Of a stretch of 64,000 nt of DNA, positions 30,135-39,150 are shown in pieces; position 1 is the stretch's first letter; each line of letters opens with the position of its first letter. Where the stretch lies: NCBI RefSeq assembly GCF_000007205.1, contig NC_005043.1:558001-622000 (forward strand), read 5' to 3'. The notes beneath the pieces are model-generated. The model did not search any database and was not told where the DNA came from. It worked only from the letters and a program-made list of their open reading frames with translations. The DNA is from Chlamydia pneumoniae TW-183. Its GTDB lineage: Bacteria; Chlamydiota; Chlamydiia; Chlamydiales; Chlamydiaceae. Made by a program: the position numbers and the translations under genes.

Positions 30135-31298
30135 ATGCTCCATATTCTTTTAGCCATATTCTGTATTCTTCTATTCCTAGCCTTCGGGCTTACGCAACCG
30201 TCCTGTCACGGATCCTCAAAATTCCTAAAAACCCTAAACCAACGCTTCTTCAAAGATAAAGGAAGAGAGTATCCCCCCTTCCCCAGTGCTCCTACAATTC
30301 TCGCCACGCTGCTCTGCATCCTCTATGGAGCTCTCGGGACAAAACTCTATACCCTCCTCCCTCCAAAAACAGCTCACAAAGATCTCCTATTCTGGCCCCT
30401 ATACTCTCTAAGCGCCCTGATAGCTTACGGATTCCTCCCCCCATGGATCTCTACAAAAGTCCCTAAAGAAACCACCGCCCACCTCCGTTTTCTAGCTTCG
30501 GTATTCCAACTCGGTCTCTTCCCACTGCAACTGCTCTTTTACAGACGCCGCCCTAACCAACAAGTACGATCTTCAACATCATTTCAAAGCCAGCTCTCCG
30601 AAGCCCTCTCCGCTTTTGATAACCTCATTGTCCGTGAAGTCATGATCCCAAAAGTAGATATTTTCGCACTTCCCGAAGAAACTACACTACAAGAAGCTCT
30701 GGTTCTCGTAAGCGAAGAAGGCTACAGTCGCGTTCCCGTTTATAAAAAAAACTTAGACAACATCACAGGAATCCTTCTTGTTAAAGATCTCTTACTGCTC
30801 TATACAAGCAGCCACGACCTCAGCCAACCCATATCCTCAGTAGCAAAACCCCCATTCTATGCCCCAGAAATAAAAAAAGCCTCCTCTCTTCTCCAAGAGT
30901 TCCGACAAAAACATCGCCATCTAGCCATCATAGTCAATGAATACGGATTCACAGAAGGCATCGCTACCATGGAAGATATTATCGAAGAAATTATAGGAGA
31001 GATCGCAGACGAGCACGACGTACAAGAAAATACTCCTTATAAGAAAATCGGAAGCTCTTGGATTGTAGATGGAAGAATGAATATCTCCGACGCTGAAGAG
31101 TACTTCAATTTGAAAATCGATCATGAAAATAGCTACGATACACTAGGAGGACATGTCTTCCATAAAGTGGGTGCTGTTCCCCAAAAAGGAATGCGTATCC
31201 ATCACGAAAACTTCGATATAGAAATCATTACCTGCACAGAACGAAATGTCGGAAAACTAAAAATCACACCAAGAAAACGTAAATTCAATATCTCCTAA
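30135..31298 (+). CDS. CNNM/CorC-type protein with CBS domains (TlyC-like)
   Basis: Protein of 387 residues. The N-terminus is hydrophobic with about three membrane helices (2-20, 50-70, 82-100 and possibly 115-135). A CBS pair follows, with VREVMIPKVDIFALPEETTLQEALVLVSEEGYSRVPVYKKNLDNITGILLVKDLL and LAIIVNEYGFTEGIATMEDIIEEIIGEIADEHD. The C-terminal CorC_HlyC domain contains WIVDGRMNISDAEEYFNL and YDTLGGHVF. Family members are membrane proteins linked to Mg2+/Co2+ efflux, long misnamed haemolysins. It is closely coupled to ybeY. Confidence 0.9.
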   Translation: MLHILLAIFCILLFLAFGLTQPSCHGSSKFLKTLNQRFFKDKGREYPPFPSAPTILATLLCILYGALGTKLYTLLPPKTAHKDLLFWPLYSLSALIAYGFLPPWISTKVPKETTAHLRFLASVFQLGLFPLQLLFYRRRPNQQVRSSTSFQSQLSEALSAFDNLIVREVMIPKVDIFALPEETTLQEALVLVSEEGYSRVPVYKKNLDNITGILLVKDLLLLYTSSHDLSQPISSVAKPPFYAPEIKKASSLLQEFRQKHRHLAIIVNEYGFTEGIATMEDIIEEIIGEIADEHDVQENTPYKKIGSSWIVDGRMNISDAEEYFNLKIDHENSYDTLGGHVFHKVGAVPQKGMRIHHENFDIEIITCTERNVGKLKITPRKRKFNIS

Positions 31299-31462
31299 GA
31301 ATGTAAACATCCTAGGACCGATTTCCTTGCACTCCACGATCCCATCCTGCCTCCCCCCAATCGAAATTCTCAAACATCACCAATAAAAATCTCTTTGCAA
31401 AAAAGCTAAAGATTTATCAGAGTGAAAACTTAAGCTCCCGTATAGTTAGGAGAACTATCTAG

Positions 31463-31813
31463 ATGAGTGATATCCAAAAAGAAGAACACGGCTCAACAAC
31501 AATCTTTCATCTCCACGGAAAACTTGATGGAATTTCTTCTCCAGAAGTACAAGAAAATATTTCCCAATCCCTAGCAGCTGGATCCAAAAATATCATTCTC
31601 GACTGTGCTCACCTCGATTACATGTCCAGTGCAGGTATCCGAGTCCTACTGCAAAGCTACCATCAAGTAGGACAACATTCTGGGAAAATTGTCCTGACTA
31701 CAGTCCCAAAAACCATAGAACAAACTCTCTATGTTACAGGATTCCTTTCTTACTTTAAAATATTCAATACTGTGGATGAAGCGATACAAACACTAAACAA
31801 AGACGGGGATTGA
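31463..31813 (+). CDS. rsbV: Anti-sigma factor antagonist (RsbV/SpoIIAA, STAS domain)
   Basis: Single STAS domain of 116 residues. The phosphorylation site block is DYMSSAGIRVLLQ, where the second Ser is the residue phosphorylated by an RsbW-type kinase. In Chlamydia an RsbV-RsbW-RsbU partner-switching system is known and controls a sigma factor. No partner gene lies nearby. A TTAGGAGAACT ribosome-binding site precedes the ATG. Confidence 0.93.
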   Translation: MSDIQKEEHGSTTIFHLHGKLDGISSPEVQENISQSLAAGSKNIILDCAHLDYMSSAGIRVLLQSYHQVGQHSGKIVLTTVPKTIEQTLYVTGFLSYFKIFNTVDEAIQTLNKDGD

Positions 31814-31874
31814 GAAAAACCTCACTGTTAGTATATGATGGCGCTTTTAAGTCATATAAAGCCTCCCTCTTACT

Positions 31875-33737
31875 ATGCGACGATCTGTTTGTTACGTTAA
31901 CCCTTCGATAGCTCGAGCAGGGCAAATTTCTACTTGGAAATTTCTTTATTCCCTTGCCACACCACTACCAGCTGGAACCAAATGTAAATTTGACTTAGCA
32001 GGAAGTGGGAAACCCACAGATTGGGAAGCCCCCGCGACAGATCTCTCCCAAACTAGAAACGTAATCTACGCAGAAATGCCAGAAGGCGAAATCATCGAAG
32101 CAACCGCCATTCCTGTAAAAGACAATCCCGTTCCACAATTCGAGTTTACTCTCCCCTACGAACTTCAAGTAGGAGAAACCCTCACTATTGTCATGGGAGC
32201 CTCTCCAAACCATCCTCAAGTCGATGATGCTGGGAACGGAGCCCAACTTTTCGCACAACGTCGCAAACCCTTTTACCTCTACATCGATCCTACAGGAGAA
32301 GGAAACTATGATGAACCCGATGTCTTCTCTATGGATATCCGCGGAAACGTCCTAAAAAAAATAGAGATCTTTACTCCCTCCTATGTCGTTAAAAACAAAC
32401 GCTTCGATATCACCGTGCGATTTGAAGACGAATTCGGGAACCTCACCAACTTCTCTCCTGAAGAGACCCGAATCGAGCTTTCCTACGAGCATCTTAGAGA
32501 AAATTTAAATTGGCAGCTCTTCATCCCAGAAACAGGCTTTGTTATTCTTCCTAATCTCTATTTCAATGAGCCTGGAATTTATCGCATCCAATTGAAAAAC
32601 CTCTCTACACAAGAAATTTTCATCTCTGCCCCTATCAAATGTTTCGCTGACTCCGCCCCGAATCTTATGTGGGGTCTCCTCCACGGCGAATCCGAACGCG
32701 TCGACTCTGAAGAAAATATTGAAACTTGTATGCGTTATTTCCGAGATGACCGCGCTCTGAATTTCTATGCTTCTTCATCATTCGAAAATCAAGAGAACCT
32801 CTCTCCAGATATTTGGAAGCTCATCAATCAAACTGTCTCCGACTTTAATGAAGAAGATCGCTTCATCACACTATCCGGATTCCAATATAGCGGAGAACCT
32901 CATCTCGAGGGAGTGCGTCACATCCTTCATACCAAGGAAACAAAGTCCCACTCGAAACACAAAGAATACAAACATATTCCCCTCGCCAAGCTCTATAAAA
33001 GCACTGTCAACCACGACATGATTTCTATTCCTTCGTTCACAGCTTCTAAAGAACATGGTTTTGACTTTGAGAATTTCTACCCCGAGTTCGAAAGAGTTGT
33101 AGAAATTTATAATGCCTGGGGATCTTCAGAAACCACAGCCGCTCTAAACAACCCCTTCCCTATCCAAGGTAAAGATAGCGAAGATCCTCGAGGTACAGTA
33201 ATTGAAGGATTAAAGAAGAATCTCCGCTTCGGATTTGTTGCTGGGGGTCTCGACGATCGAGGAATTTATAAAGACTACTTTGACTCTCCGCAAGTGCAAT
33301 ATTCCCCAGGGTTGACGGCTATCATTTGTAATAAATATACCCGAGAGTCTCTTGTTGAAGCTTTATTCGCACGTCATTGCTACGCTACAACAGGACCTAG
33401 GATCGTCTTAAGCTTCAACATCACTTCAGCCCCTATGGGCTCCGAACTCTCCACAGGGTCGAAACCTGGACTCAACGTCAACCGTCACATCTCTGGTCAT
33501 GTGGCAGGCACTGCCCTACTCAAGACTGTAGAAATCATCCGCAATGGCGAAGTTCTCCATACCTTCTTCCCCGATAGCAATAACCTGGACTATGAATACG
33601 ATGATATGGTACCCCTAAGTTCAGTGACCCTAAAAGATCCAAACGGTAAAGCACCTTTTGTATTCTACTATCTCAGGGTCACTCAGGCAGACAATGCTAT
33701 GGCCTGGAGTTCCCCAATCTGGGTGGATTTAAATTAA
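31875..33737 (+). CDS. DUF3604-like protein, 620 aa
   Basis: Cytosolic-looking protein without signal peptide. The N-terminal third has beta-rich segments (GQISTWKFLYSLATPLPAGTK). The C-terminal part shows strings typical of DUF3604/PHP-like proteins: FGFVAGGLDDRG, TRESLVEALFARHCYATTGPRIVLSF, VEIIRNGEVLHTF and AWSSPIWVDL at the very end. The PHP relation would suggest a metal-dependent phosphoesterase, but the usual His-rich metal motifs are largely absent: the expected LHGHT/HSH block reads GLLHGESERVDSEEN here. Activity is therefore doubtful. Confidence 0.75.
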   Translation: MRRSVCYVNPSIARAGQISTWKFLYSLATPLPAGTKCKFDLAGSGKPTDWEAPATDLSQTRNVIYAEMPEGEIIEATAIPVKDNPVPQFEFTLPYELQVGETLTIVMGASPNHPQVDDAGNGAQLFAQRRKPFYLYIDPTGEGNYDEPDVFSMDIRGNVLKKIEIFTPSYVVKNKRFDITVRFEDEFGNLTNFSPEETRIELSYEHLRENLNWQLFIPETGFVILPNLYFNEPGIYRIQLKNLSTQEIFISAPIKCFADSAPNLMWGLLHGESERVDSEENIETCMRYFRDDRALNFYASSSFENQENLSPDIWKLINQTVSDFNEEDRFITLSGFQYSGEPHLEGVRHILHTKETKSHSKHKEYKHIPLAKLYKSTVNHDMISIPSFTASKEHGFDFENFYPEFERVVEIYNAWGSSETTAALNNPFPIQGKDSEDPRGTVIEGLKKNLRFGFVAGGLDDRGIYKDYFDSPQVQYSPGLTAIICNKYTRESLVEALFARHCYATTGPRIVLSFNITSAPMGSELSTGSKPGLNVNRHISGHVAGTALLKTVEIIRNGEVLHTFFPDSNNLDYEYDDMVPLSSVTLKDPNGKAPFVFYYLRVTQADNAMAWSSPIWVDLN

Positions 33738-33763
33738 GAAACTATCCTATCTAAGGATTTCTT

Positions 33764-33997
33764 ATGATGACACTTTTTCTCGTAATCTGCTGTGCCGCAG
33801 TATTGTTAGGTCTAGGGATGGGTATTCTACTTGTAGGTTCCCATTTGCTTGGCAGGCCCCTCTCTAAAGGGTGTCAAAAACCAGATTGCTGCCAAAAAAA
33901 AACATGTGACAAAACAGAGCACTGTGCTACAAAATCTCGAGAGAATAGTACATCAAAGTGTTCATCAAATGACGACGTGCCTCCCACAGCCCCCTAA
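33764..33997 (+). CDS. Cys-rich single-span membrane peptide, 77 aa (NqrM-like?)
   Basis: The ATG at 33764 is followed by a strong membrane helix (residues 3-26), then GRPLSKGCQKPDCCQKKTC and further Cys residues. The layout of a short N-terminal helix, a GR-P-KG-C turn and a Cys cluster resembles NqrM (DUF539), the factor needed to mature Na+-NQR. Chlamydia uses Na+-NQR, and the next genes make menaquinone, its electron acceptor. The likeness is by eye and the spacing of the Cys residues differs, so this is a hypothesis. The last bases overlap the start of mqnE by 29 bases. Confidence 0.6.
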   Translation: MMTLFLVICCAAVLLGLGMGILLVGSHLLGRPLSKGCQKPDCCQKKTCDKTEHCATKSRENSTSKCSSNDDVPPTAP

Positions 33998-35078
33998 AAC
34001 TTCCCCCCTCTACTCCATATTCGAAAAACTGGATGCCCAAGAACGATTAAGCAGTGAAGACGCTCTTCATCTCCTCCTCCTCACGAATAAAGAAGATCAA
34101 CGCACACTCTGGAATTTTGCAGACCAAGTTCGCAAACAACGGGTTGGCGACACTGTATACTACTCCTCAACCTTGTACCTCTATCCTACAAATTTCTGTG
34201 ACTTCAGCTGCAAATTTTGCTCTTTCTATGCAAAACCTGGAGACCCTAAAGGATGGCTCTACTCCCCAGATGATCTTCTACAGCAAATCCAAAATATAAA
34301 AACTCCAATTACAGAAGTACATATCGTGGGAGGCTGTTTCCCCTCCTGCAATCTGCAATACTATTCCGATCTATTTACTAAAATCAAAGAGTACGATCCT
34401 CAGATCCATATCAAAGCTCTTACTGCCATTGAATATGCCTATCTCTCAGATCTTGATAACCTTTCTATTCGCGATGTTCTTCTCACATTAAAAGATGCGG
34501 GTCTTGATTCCATCCCCGGAGGAGGAGCTGAAATCCTCGTCGACAAAATACGTAATTTCTTAGCTCCCAAACGCCTTTCTTCTTCTGATTTTCTCAACAT
34601 CCATAAGATGGCTCATCAACTGGGAATCCATAGCAATATAACCATGCTCTGCTATCATAAAGAAGGACCTGAAGACCTCGTCACCCACATGGTAAAAGTC
34701 CGCGACTTACAAGACGAAACTCAGGGCTTTAAAAACTTCATACTTCTAAAATTCGCCCAAGAAAATAATGTCCTAGGAAAAAGATTAAGAAAATCAGGCC
34801 AGGGTCATGCCATCCCTCTAAAATCTTTAATGGCAGTAGCCCGAATCTTCTTAGACAACTTTTCCAATATGAAAGCCTTATGGAATTACCTAGGTATTGA
34901 GGCAGCTCTAGACCTCCTTTCCTGTGGTGCTAATGACCTTTCTTCAACACATATGGGGGAAAAGGTTTTCCAGATGGCCTCATCTAAAGAACCTATTAAA
35001 ATGGACGCTGAGGGAATGGCGGCCCTCATCACACAACAAGGGAGAACGCCATGTCTAACCAACTCCAGCCATGTATAA
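33969..35078 (+). CDS. mqnE: Aminofutalosine synthase (radical SAM), menaquinone pathway
   Basis: Radical SAM enzyme of the futalosine route to menaquinone. It has 369 residues from the ATG at 33969; an upstream TTG at 33849 falls inside the preceding gene and encodes nothing conserved. The iron-sulfur site is CDFSCKFC (C-x3-C-x2-C). MqnE-type blocks are TEVHIVGGCFPS, HIKALTAIEYAYLS, LDSIPGGGAEILVDKIRNFLAPKR and LQDETQGFKNFILLKFAQENN. The VHIVGG and IKALTAIE strings favour MqnE over the related cyclase MqnC. The mqnA start lies inside its 3' end. Confidence 0.82.
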   Translation: MTTCLPQPPKTSPLYSIFEKLDAQERLSSEDALHLLLLTNKEDQRTLWNFADQVRKQRVGDTVYYSSTLYLYPTNFCDFSCKFCSFYAKPGDPKGWLYSPDDLLQQIQNIKTPITEVHIVGGCFPSCNLQYYSDLFTKIKEYDPQIHIKALTAIEYAYLSDLDNLSIRDVLLTLKDAGLDSIPGGGAEILVDKIRNFLAPKRLSSSDFLNIHKMAHQLGIHSNITMLCYHKEGPEDLVTHMVKVRDLQDETQGFKNFILLKFAQENNVLGKRLRKSGQGHAIPLKSLMAVARIFLDNFSNMKALWNYLGIEAALDLLSCGANDLSSTHMGEKVFQMASSKEPIKMDAEGMAALITQQGRTPCLTNSSHV

Positions 35079-35845
35079 GCTTAGGCTGCGTAAGTTATAT
35101 TAATTCCTTTCCGCTGTCCCTACAACTCATAAAAAGAAACGATATTCGCTGTGTTCTTGCTCCCCCTGCAGACCTCCTCAACTTGCTAATCGAAGGGAAA
35201 CTCGATGTTGCTTTGACCTCATCCCTAGGAGCTATCTCTCATAACTTGGGGTATGTCCCCGGCTTTGGAATTGCAGCAAACCAACGTATCCTCAGTGTAA
35301 ACCTCTATGCAGCTCCCACTTTCTTTAACTCACCGCAACCTCGGATTGCCGCAACTTTAGAAAGTCGCTCCTCTATAGGACTCTTAAAAGTGCTTTGTCG
35401 TCATCTCTGGCGCATCCCAACTCCTCATATCCTAAGATTCATAACTACAAAAGTACTCAGACAAACCCCTGAAAATTATGATGGCCTCCTCCTAATCGGA
35501 GATGCAGCGCTACAACATCCTGTACTTCCTGGATTTGTAACCTATGACCTTGCCTCGGGGTGGTATGATCTTACAAAGCTACCTTTTGTATTTGCTCTTC
35601 TTCTACACAGCACCTCTTGGAAAGAACATCCCCTACCCAACCTTGCGATGGAAGAAGCCCTCCAACAGTTCGAATCTTCACCCGAAGAAGTCCTTAAAGA
35701 AGCTCATCAACATACAGGTCTGCCCCCTTCTCTTCTTCAAGAATACTATGCCCTATGCCAGTACCGTCTAGGAGAAGAACACTACGAAAGCTTTGAAAAA
35801 TTCCGGGAATATTATGGAACCCTCTACCAACAAGCCCGACTGTAA
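35051..35845 (+). CDS. mqnA: Menaquinone biosynthesis chorismate dehydratase
   Basis: Protein of 264 residues of the MqnA/MqnD periplasmic-binding-protein fold. MqnA converts chorismate to 3-[(1-carboxyvinyl)oxy]benzoate, the first step of the futalosine pathway. Visible blocks are LGCVSYINSFPLSL, PADLLNLLIEGKLDVALTSSLG and LIGDAAL. The ATG overlaps the end of mqnE by 28 bases, and its 3' end overlaps menG, so the three are one translational unit. The chorismate supply links to the aroG gene at 4.3 kb. Confidence 0.87.
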   Translation: MSNQLQPCISLGCVSYINSFPLSLQLIKRNDIRCVLAPPADLLNLLIEGKLDVALTSSLGAISHNLGYVPGFGIAANQRILSVNLYAAPTFFNSPQPRIAATLESRSSIGLLKVLCRHLWRIPTPHILRFITTKVLRQTPENYDGLLLIGDAALQHPVLPGFVTYDLASGWYDLTKLPFVFALLLHSTSWKEHPLPNLAMEEALQQFESSPEEVLKEAHQHTGLPPSLLQEYYALCQYRLGEEHYESFEKFREYYGTLYQQARL

Positions 35846-36506
35846 AAAGATCTTCGATTCCATAGCGAGTAAGTATGATCGCACAAATACAATACTCTCT
35901 TTAGGAATGCACCATTTCTGGAATCGCTCTTTGATCCAGATCCTAGGGTCGGGATACTCTCTCCTGGATCTCTGCGCAGGAACAGGAAAAGTCGCGAAGC
36001 GTTATATTGCCGCACACCCTCAAGCATCAGTAACTCTCGTCGACTTTTCCTCAGCAATGCTCGACATTGCAAAACAACACCTTCCCCAGGGCTCTTGCTC
36101 TTTTATTCATAGCGATATTAATCAACTGCCCTTGGAGAATCATTCTTATCCCCTAGCAGCGATGGCCTATGGCCTCAGGAACCTCTCGGATCCACATAAA
36201 GCCCTACAAGAAATCTCCCGAGTGCTTATGCCTTCTGGAAAACTGGGCATTCTAGAGCTCACACCTCCAAAAAAAACACACCCTACCTATAGTGCCCATA
36301 AGCTCTATTTGCGTGCTGTCGTCCCCTGGATTGGAAAGTCTGTTTCTAAAGATCCCGACGCCTATAGCTATCTCAGCAAAAGTATCCAGCAACTTCCAAA
36401 GGACCACGATCTTGAAGACCTATTCTCTAAATCAGGATTTTATATTGCGAAAAAGAAAAAATTGTTCCTAGGAGCGGCTACGATTTGGCTACTAGAGAAA
36501 CAATAA
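35814..36506 (+). CDS. menG: Demethylmenaquinone methyltransferase (UbiE/MenG)
   Basis: SAM-dependent methyltransferase of 230 residues from the ATG at 35814 (MEPSTNKPDCKKIFDSIASKYDRTN). Motif I is LLDLCAGTGKVAKRY. The UbiE signature region FDSIASKYDRTNTILSLGMHHFWN and the later YGLRNLSDPHKALQEISRVLMPSGKLGILELTPP are clear. It performs the last step of menaquinone synthesis. It overlaps mqnA by 32 bases. Confidence 0.92.
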   Translation: MEPSTNKPDCKKIFDSIASKYDRTNTILSLGMHHFWNRSLIQILGSGYSLLDLCAGTGKVAKRYIAAHPQASVTLVDFSSAMLDIAKQHLPQGSCSFIHSDINQLPLENHSYPLAAMAYGLRNLSDPHKALQEISRVLMPSGKLGILELTPPKKTHPTYSAHKLYLRAVVPWIGKSVSKDPDAYSYLSKSIQQLPKDHDLEDLFSKSGFYIAKKKKLFLGAATIWLLEKQ

Positions 36507-36573
36507 AACATGGAGGATCTCCAAGCTTGGTCGCAAGGAGCTCCCTAAGATTCGTGGAGTGCTCTACCCCACG

Positions 36574-38122
36574 CTAAACTAAAATGGTAAACCTACCTCT
36601 GGGAAGACTCTCATCAGCAAAACTCCCGACAAGCTTCGTCCTGACACAACTCTTAAATCGCTGTTTTAGCATAGCAGTCTTGCTAGGTTCGTTATCGATA
36701 ATAAAAGCACCCTCTTCATCCGAAGACTCAAAGAACTGCATAATCTCACCAGAAGCAACTAAACTCTCCAAAAGCTCTACAAGCTCGGTACGTCTTTCAC
36801 CAACTCCTCTAAGGACAAATCTCCCAAACGGCTGATTCTCCCAATATCCAGAAATACGTCCAGCCTGCACCAGACCCTCGAGTACCGACCGAATCTCTCC
36901 AGCTTGATCAGGATGGTCATACCAACCTTCGATTCCAGGCTCTAGGACCCGTAGCCCCTTAAAGAGAATCTCCTCATCAGAAGCCACCAAAAATTCCGTT
37001 AAGATGTTATTTTTAGGCTTAGACTCGAATTCCGATTTAAAGAGGTCTAGTTTTGACGTAGGAAGAGGTTTAGCTGTACAGCTCCTCCCTACGTTAAAGC
37101 TTTGCAAGAGCCATGCCACTAAAGAATTGAATACTTTAATACGTGCTTGTGACTGAGTTGCCGCCAGCCCTCGGGCAAGAATCATATTCCCTAACTCTTT
37201 GTTTAAGAAAATTTCTTCTAATCCTTCTTTCTTTGTTTTAAAGAAAAATTTATAGAGCCTCTCCGACCAACGCCAATTCGTACGCCAATTCTCAGGTAAA
37301 TCAGGAACGTGTTTCTGTATTTCATCCTTAGAAAGTTCATAATCAGCTAAATAGCCATTATACAAGTCCAACTCCATACGACGCGCACGAGTAGCTTCTA
37401 AAATCAGACTTTTTTCTTCATCTGTAAACATCACCTCAGGTTCTTTAGGCGGCTCTGGATAGGGAACATTTTGAACTACAAGCGCATACCTCAGAGAAAA
37501 ACTCGGCTCCTCCTCTGTCCCTGGTGTAGAATCCACGGTAGCCTCAGCCGCCGCAGCCTCTGAAACCCCAGATGTGGTGTCTGTAGTTCCCGAAGCTGCA
37601 GGCATGGTATCTGTTGTATTCCCTGGAGCTACAGGTGAAGACTCTACAGTCTCGGAAGCTGCAGGTATCTCTTGAGTAGGATTGGCGTTCACAGGAACCA
37701 TTTCCGAATCCACAATAACAGCGTCCTTACTACCTAAACTTTTAGGAAACTTTAGGCGCTTCATTGTTTCTTCTAACCAAACTAGCTGCTCCTCAGAACC
37801 AAGGATAGGGGCCCACTGGACCAAAGTACTACATAGCCGGCCGTGGGCTGGAGAAATTTGAGAAACTTGTGGCTCAAGAGAACGTATCCCAATAGCGGGC
37901 CCAGCCTCCTCATAATCACTTTTCACAGAGAGGTTATCCCACTGCAAAGCAAAAGGACGCCTTTGAAGAATACATAATTTTAATATGTCATCCAATCCCG
38001 AAATTATAGAAAAATTCCTTTTAGCAAACTCCTTACCCTTCGCACCGGAAGTGTGCTGCGGGACAAAGAAAGGCCCTATAGGCAAGCGCTCATTAGGAAC
38101 TAAAGTAGGGAAGTCACAGAGC
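36574..38122 (-). pseudogene. 3' part of a split C. pneumoniae-type membrane protein gene
   Basis: The open frame runs back to 38205, but its first about 28 codons lie over the preceding gene and are not convincing coding sequence. From LCDFPTLVPNERLPIGPFF onward it continues the preceding protein if one base is removed at a GGGGG tract (minus strand; 38122-38126). The segment has 515 residues: a globular part, a low-complexity Ala/Ser/Thr-rich spacer (near PAASETVESSPVAPG), then a charged domain ending RGRFTILV that resembles DUF1978 of lineage-specific proteins. It could also be expressed separately, or by frameshifting. Confidence 0.55.
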
Positions 38123-38953
38123 CCCCTTGCCACCATACATACGTAATAGGCCTTCGCGATAGCCCTCCCCAGGACGGCTAGGATAATCTTCACGAACCAT
38201 GACACTCGGAATGATATCGATATTCTTCAATCCCATTTTCTCTATAATCAACTTAGAGTGGATCAACCGGTAGCAATCTACCATAGCAAAATGGGCGTCG
38301 TAATCAGAGCGGAAAGCCTCACAAATCGTATTGCCTTCCTTAGTCCTCAGCGATGACCCTTGTTTTTCAATAACAAAGCACAAAGAACTGACGTGAGGCC
38401 TAAAATCCCGAATCAAACAGGCCCAATCCACCAAAGGCTCGTTCGGTGGCTCAGGGCTGAAATGCTCCATAAATAGGAAAATTTTAGCAGCTAAGGCATG
38501 GTTAAGACCATGGTTCTGAAATGGAGAGAATAACGTCCTTACTATAGGAATCTCGCCTGTGCCTAAAGATGATCGTCCTAAATCCCAATGGCGGACCCCC
38601 TCGTAGTAAACGGAGCGAGCGGGCTTGTGAATCTCAAAAGCTCTCTTATTTTGCCGGTAACTCGTAACAGTGCTATAAGTAAGATAACTTATAATTGCAA
38701 CGTCACCAAGAAGTGACATCACAAAAAGAATTAACCCCATTACCGTAAAAGAGGTCGGCAAGGCCATAATGCTTGGAATCAAACTAGAGAGGGCCACACA
38801 AACCAAAATGATCAACAATGCGCATAAAAAGATGACACTTGCCCGAACTAGACGTGTGCTCAACTGATTCTGACTCGTATCCTCAAGATACGTCTTTAAG
38901 CTACAGGTAACCCGAGTCGGCTCTATTCTTCCGCAGCTCAGTAGTGATGACAT
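38114..38953 (-). CDS. 5' part of the split membrane protein (DUF1539-like), 279 aa
   Basis: Starts at the ATG at 38953. Two adjacent hydrophobic segments (about 35-58 and 65-90) form an Inc-like hairpin. A conserved-looking domain follows: YYEGVRHWDLGRSSLGTGE, TLFSPFQNHGLNHALAAK and DWACLIRDFRPHVSSLCFV. I associate these with C. pneumoniae paralogous proteins carrying DUF1539/DUF1548 domains. The frame ends MYGGKGAL directly after a run of five G. The joined product with the downstream segment would be about 790 residues. Confidence 0.6.
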   Translation of the reverse strand: MSSLLSCGRIEPTRVTCSLKTYLEDTSQNQLSTRLVRASVIFLCALLIILVCVALSSLIPSIMALPTSFTVMGLILFVMSLLGDVAIISYLTYSTVTSYRQNKRAFEIHKPARSVYYEGVRHWDLGRSSLGTGEIPIVRTLFSPFQNHGLNHALAAKIFLFMEHFSPEPPNEPLVDWACLIRDFRPHVSSLCFVIEKQGSSLRTKEGNTICEAFRSDYDAHFAMVDCYRLIHSKLIIEKMGLKNIDIIPSVMVREDYPSRPGEGYREGLLRMYGGKGAL

Positions 38954-39150
38954 GATGAACTATTCACTGTTTCTTAAATTAGCTTTAAAAATTTTAACAG
39001 TTTTTTAATTAAAAAAATGACTAATAATAAATAGCTATTGTTAAAATTTTAACAAAACAATAAATAGAAATAAGAAAGATTTGTAATAAGATCATGTAAA
39101 GAAGCAATAAGAACAGCGTCTAAAAATAAACTACTTCACAAAATAGAAGA

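Noticed and set aside
33849-33968. TTG extension of mqnE
   Set aside because: Lies within the Cys-rich peptide gene in another frame and encodes no conserved MqnE sequence.
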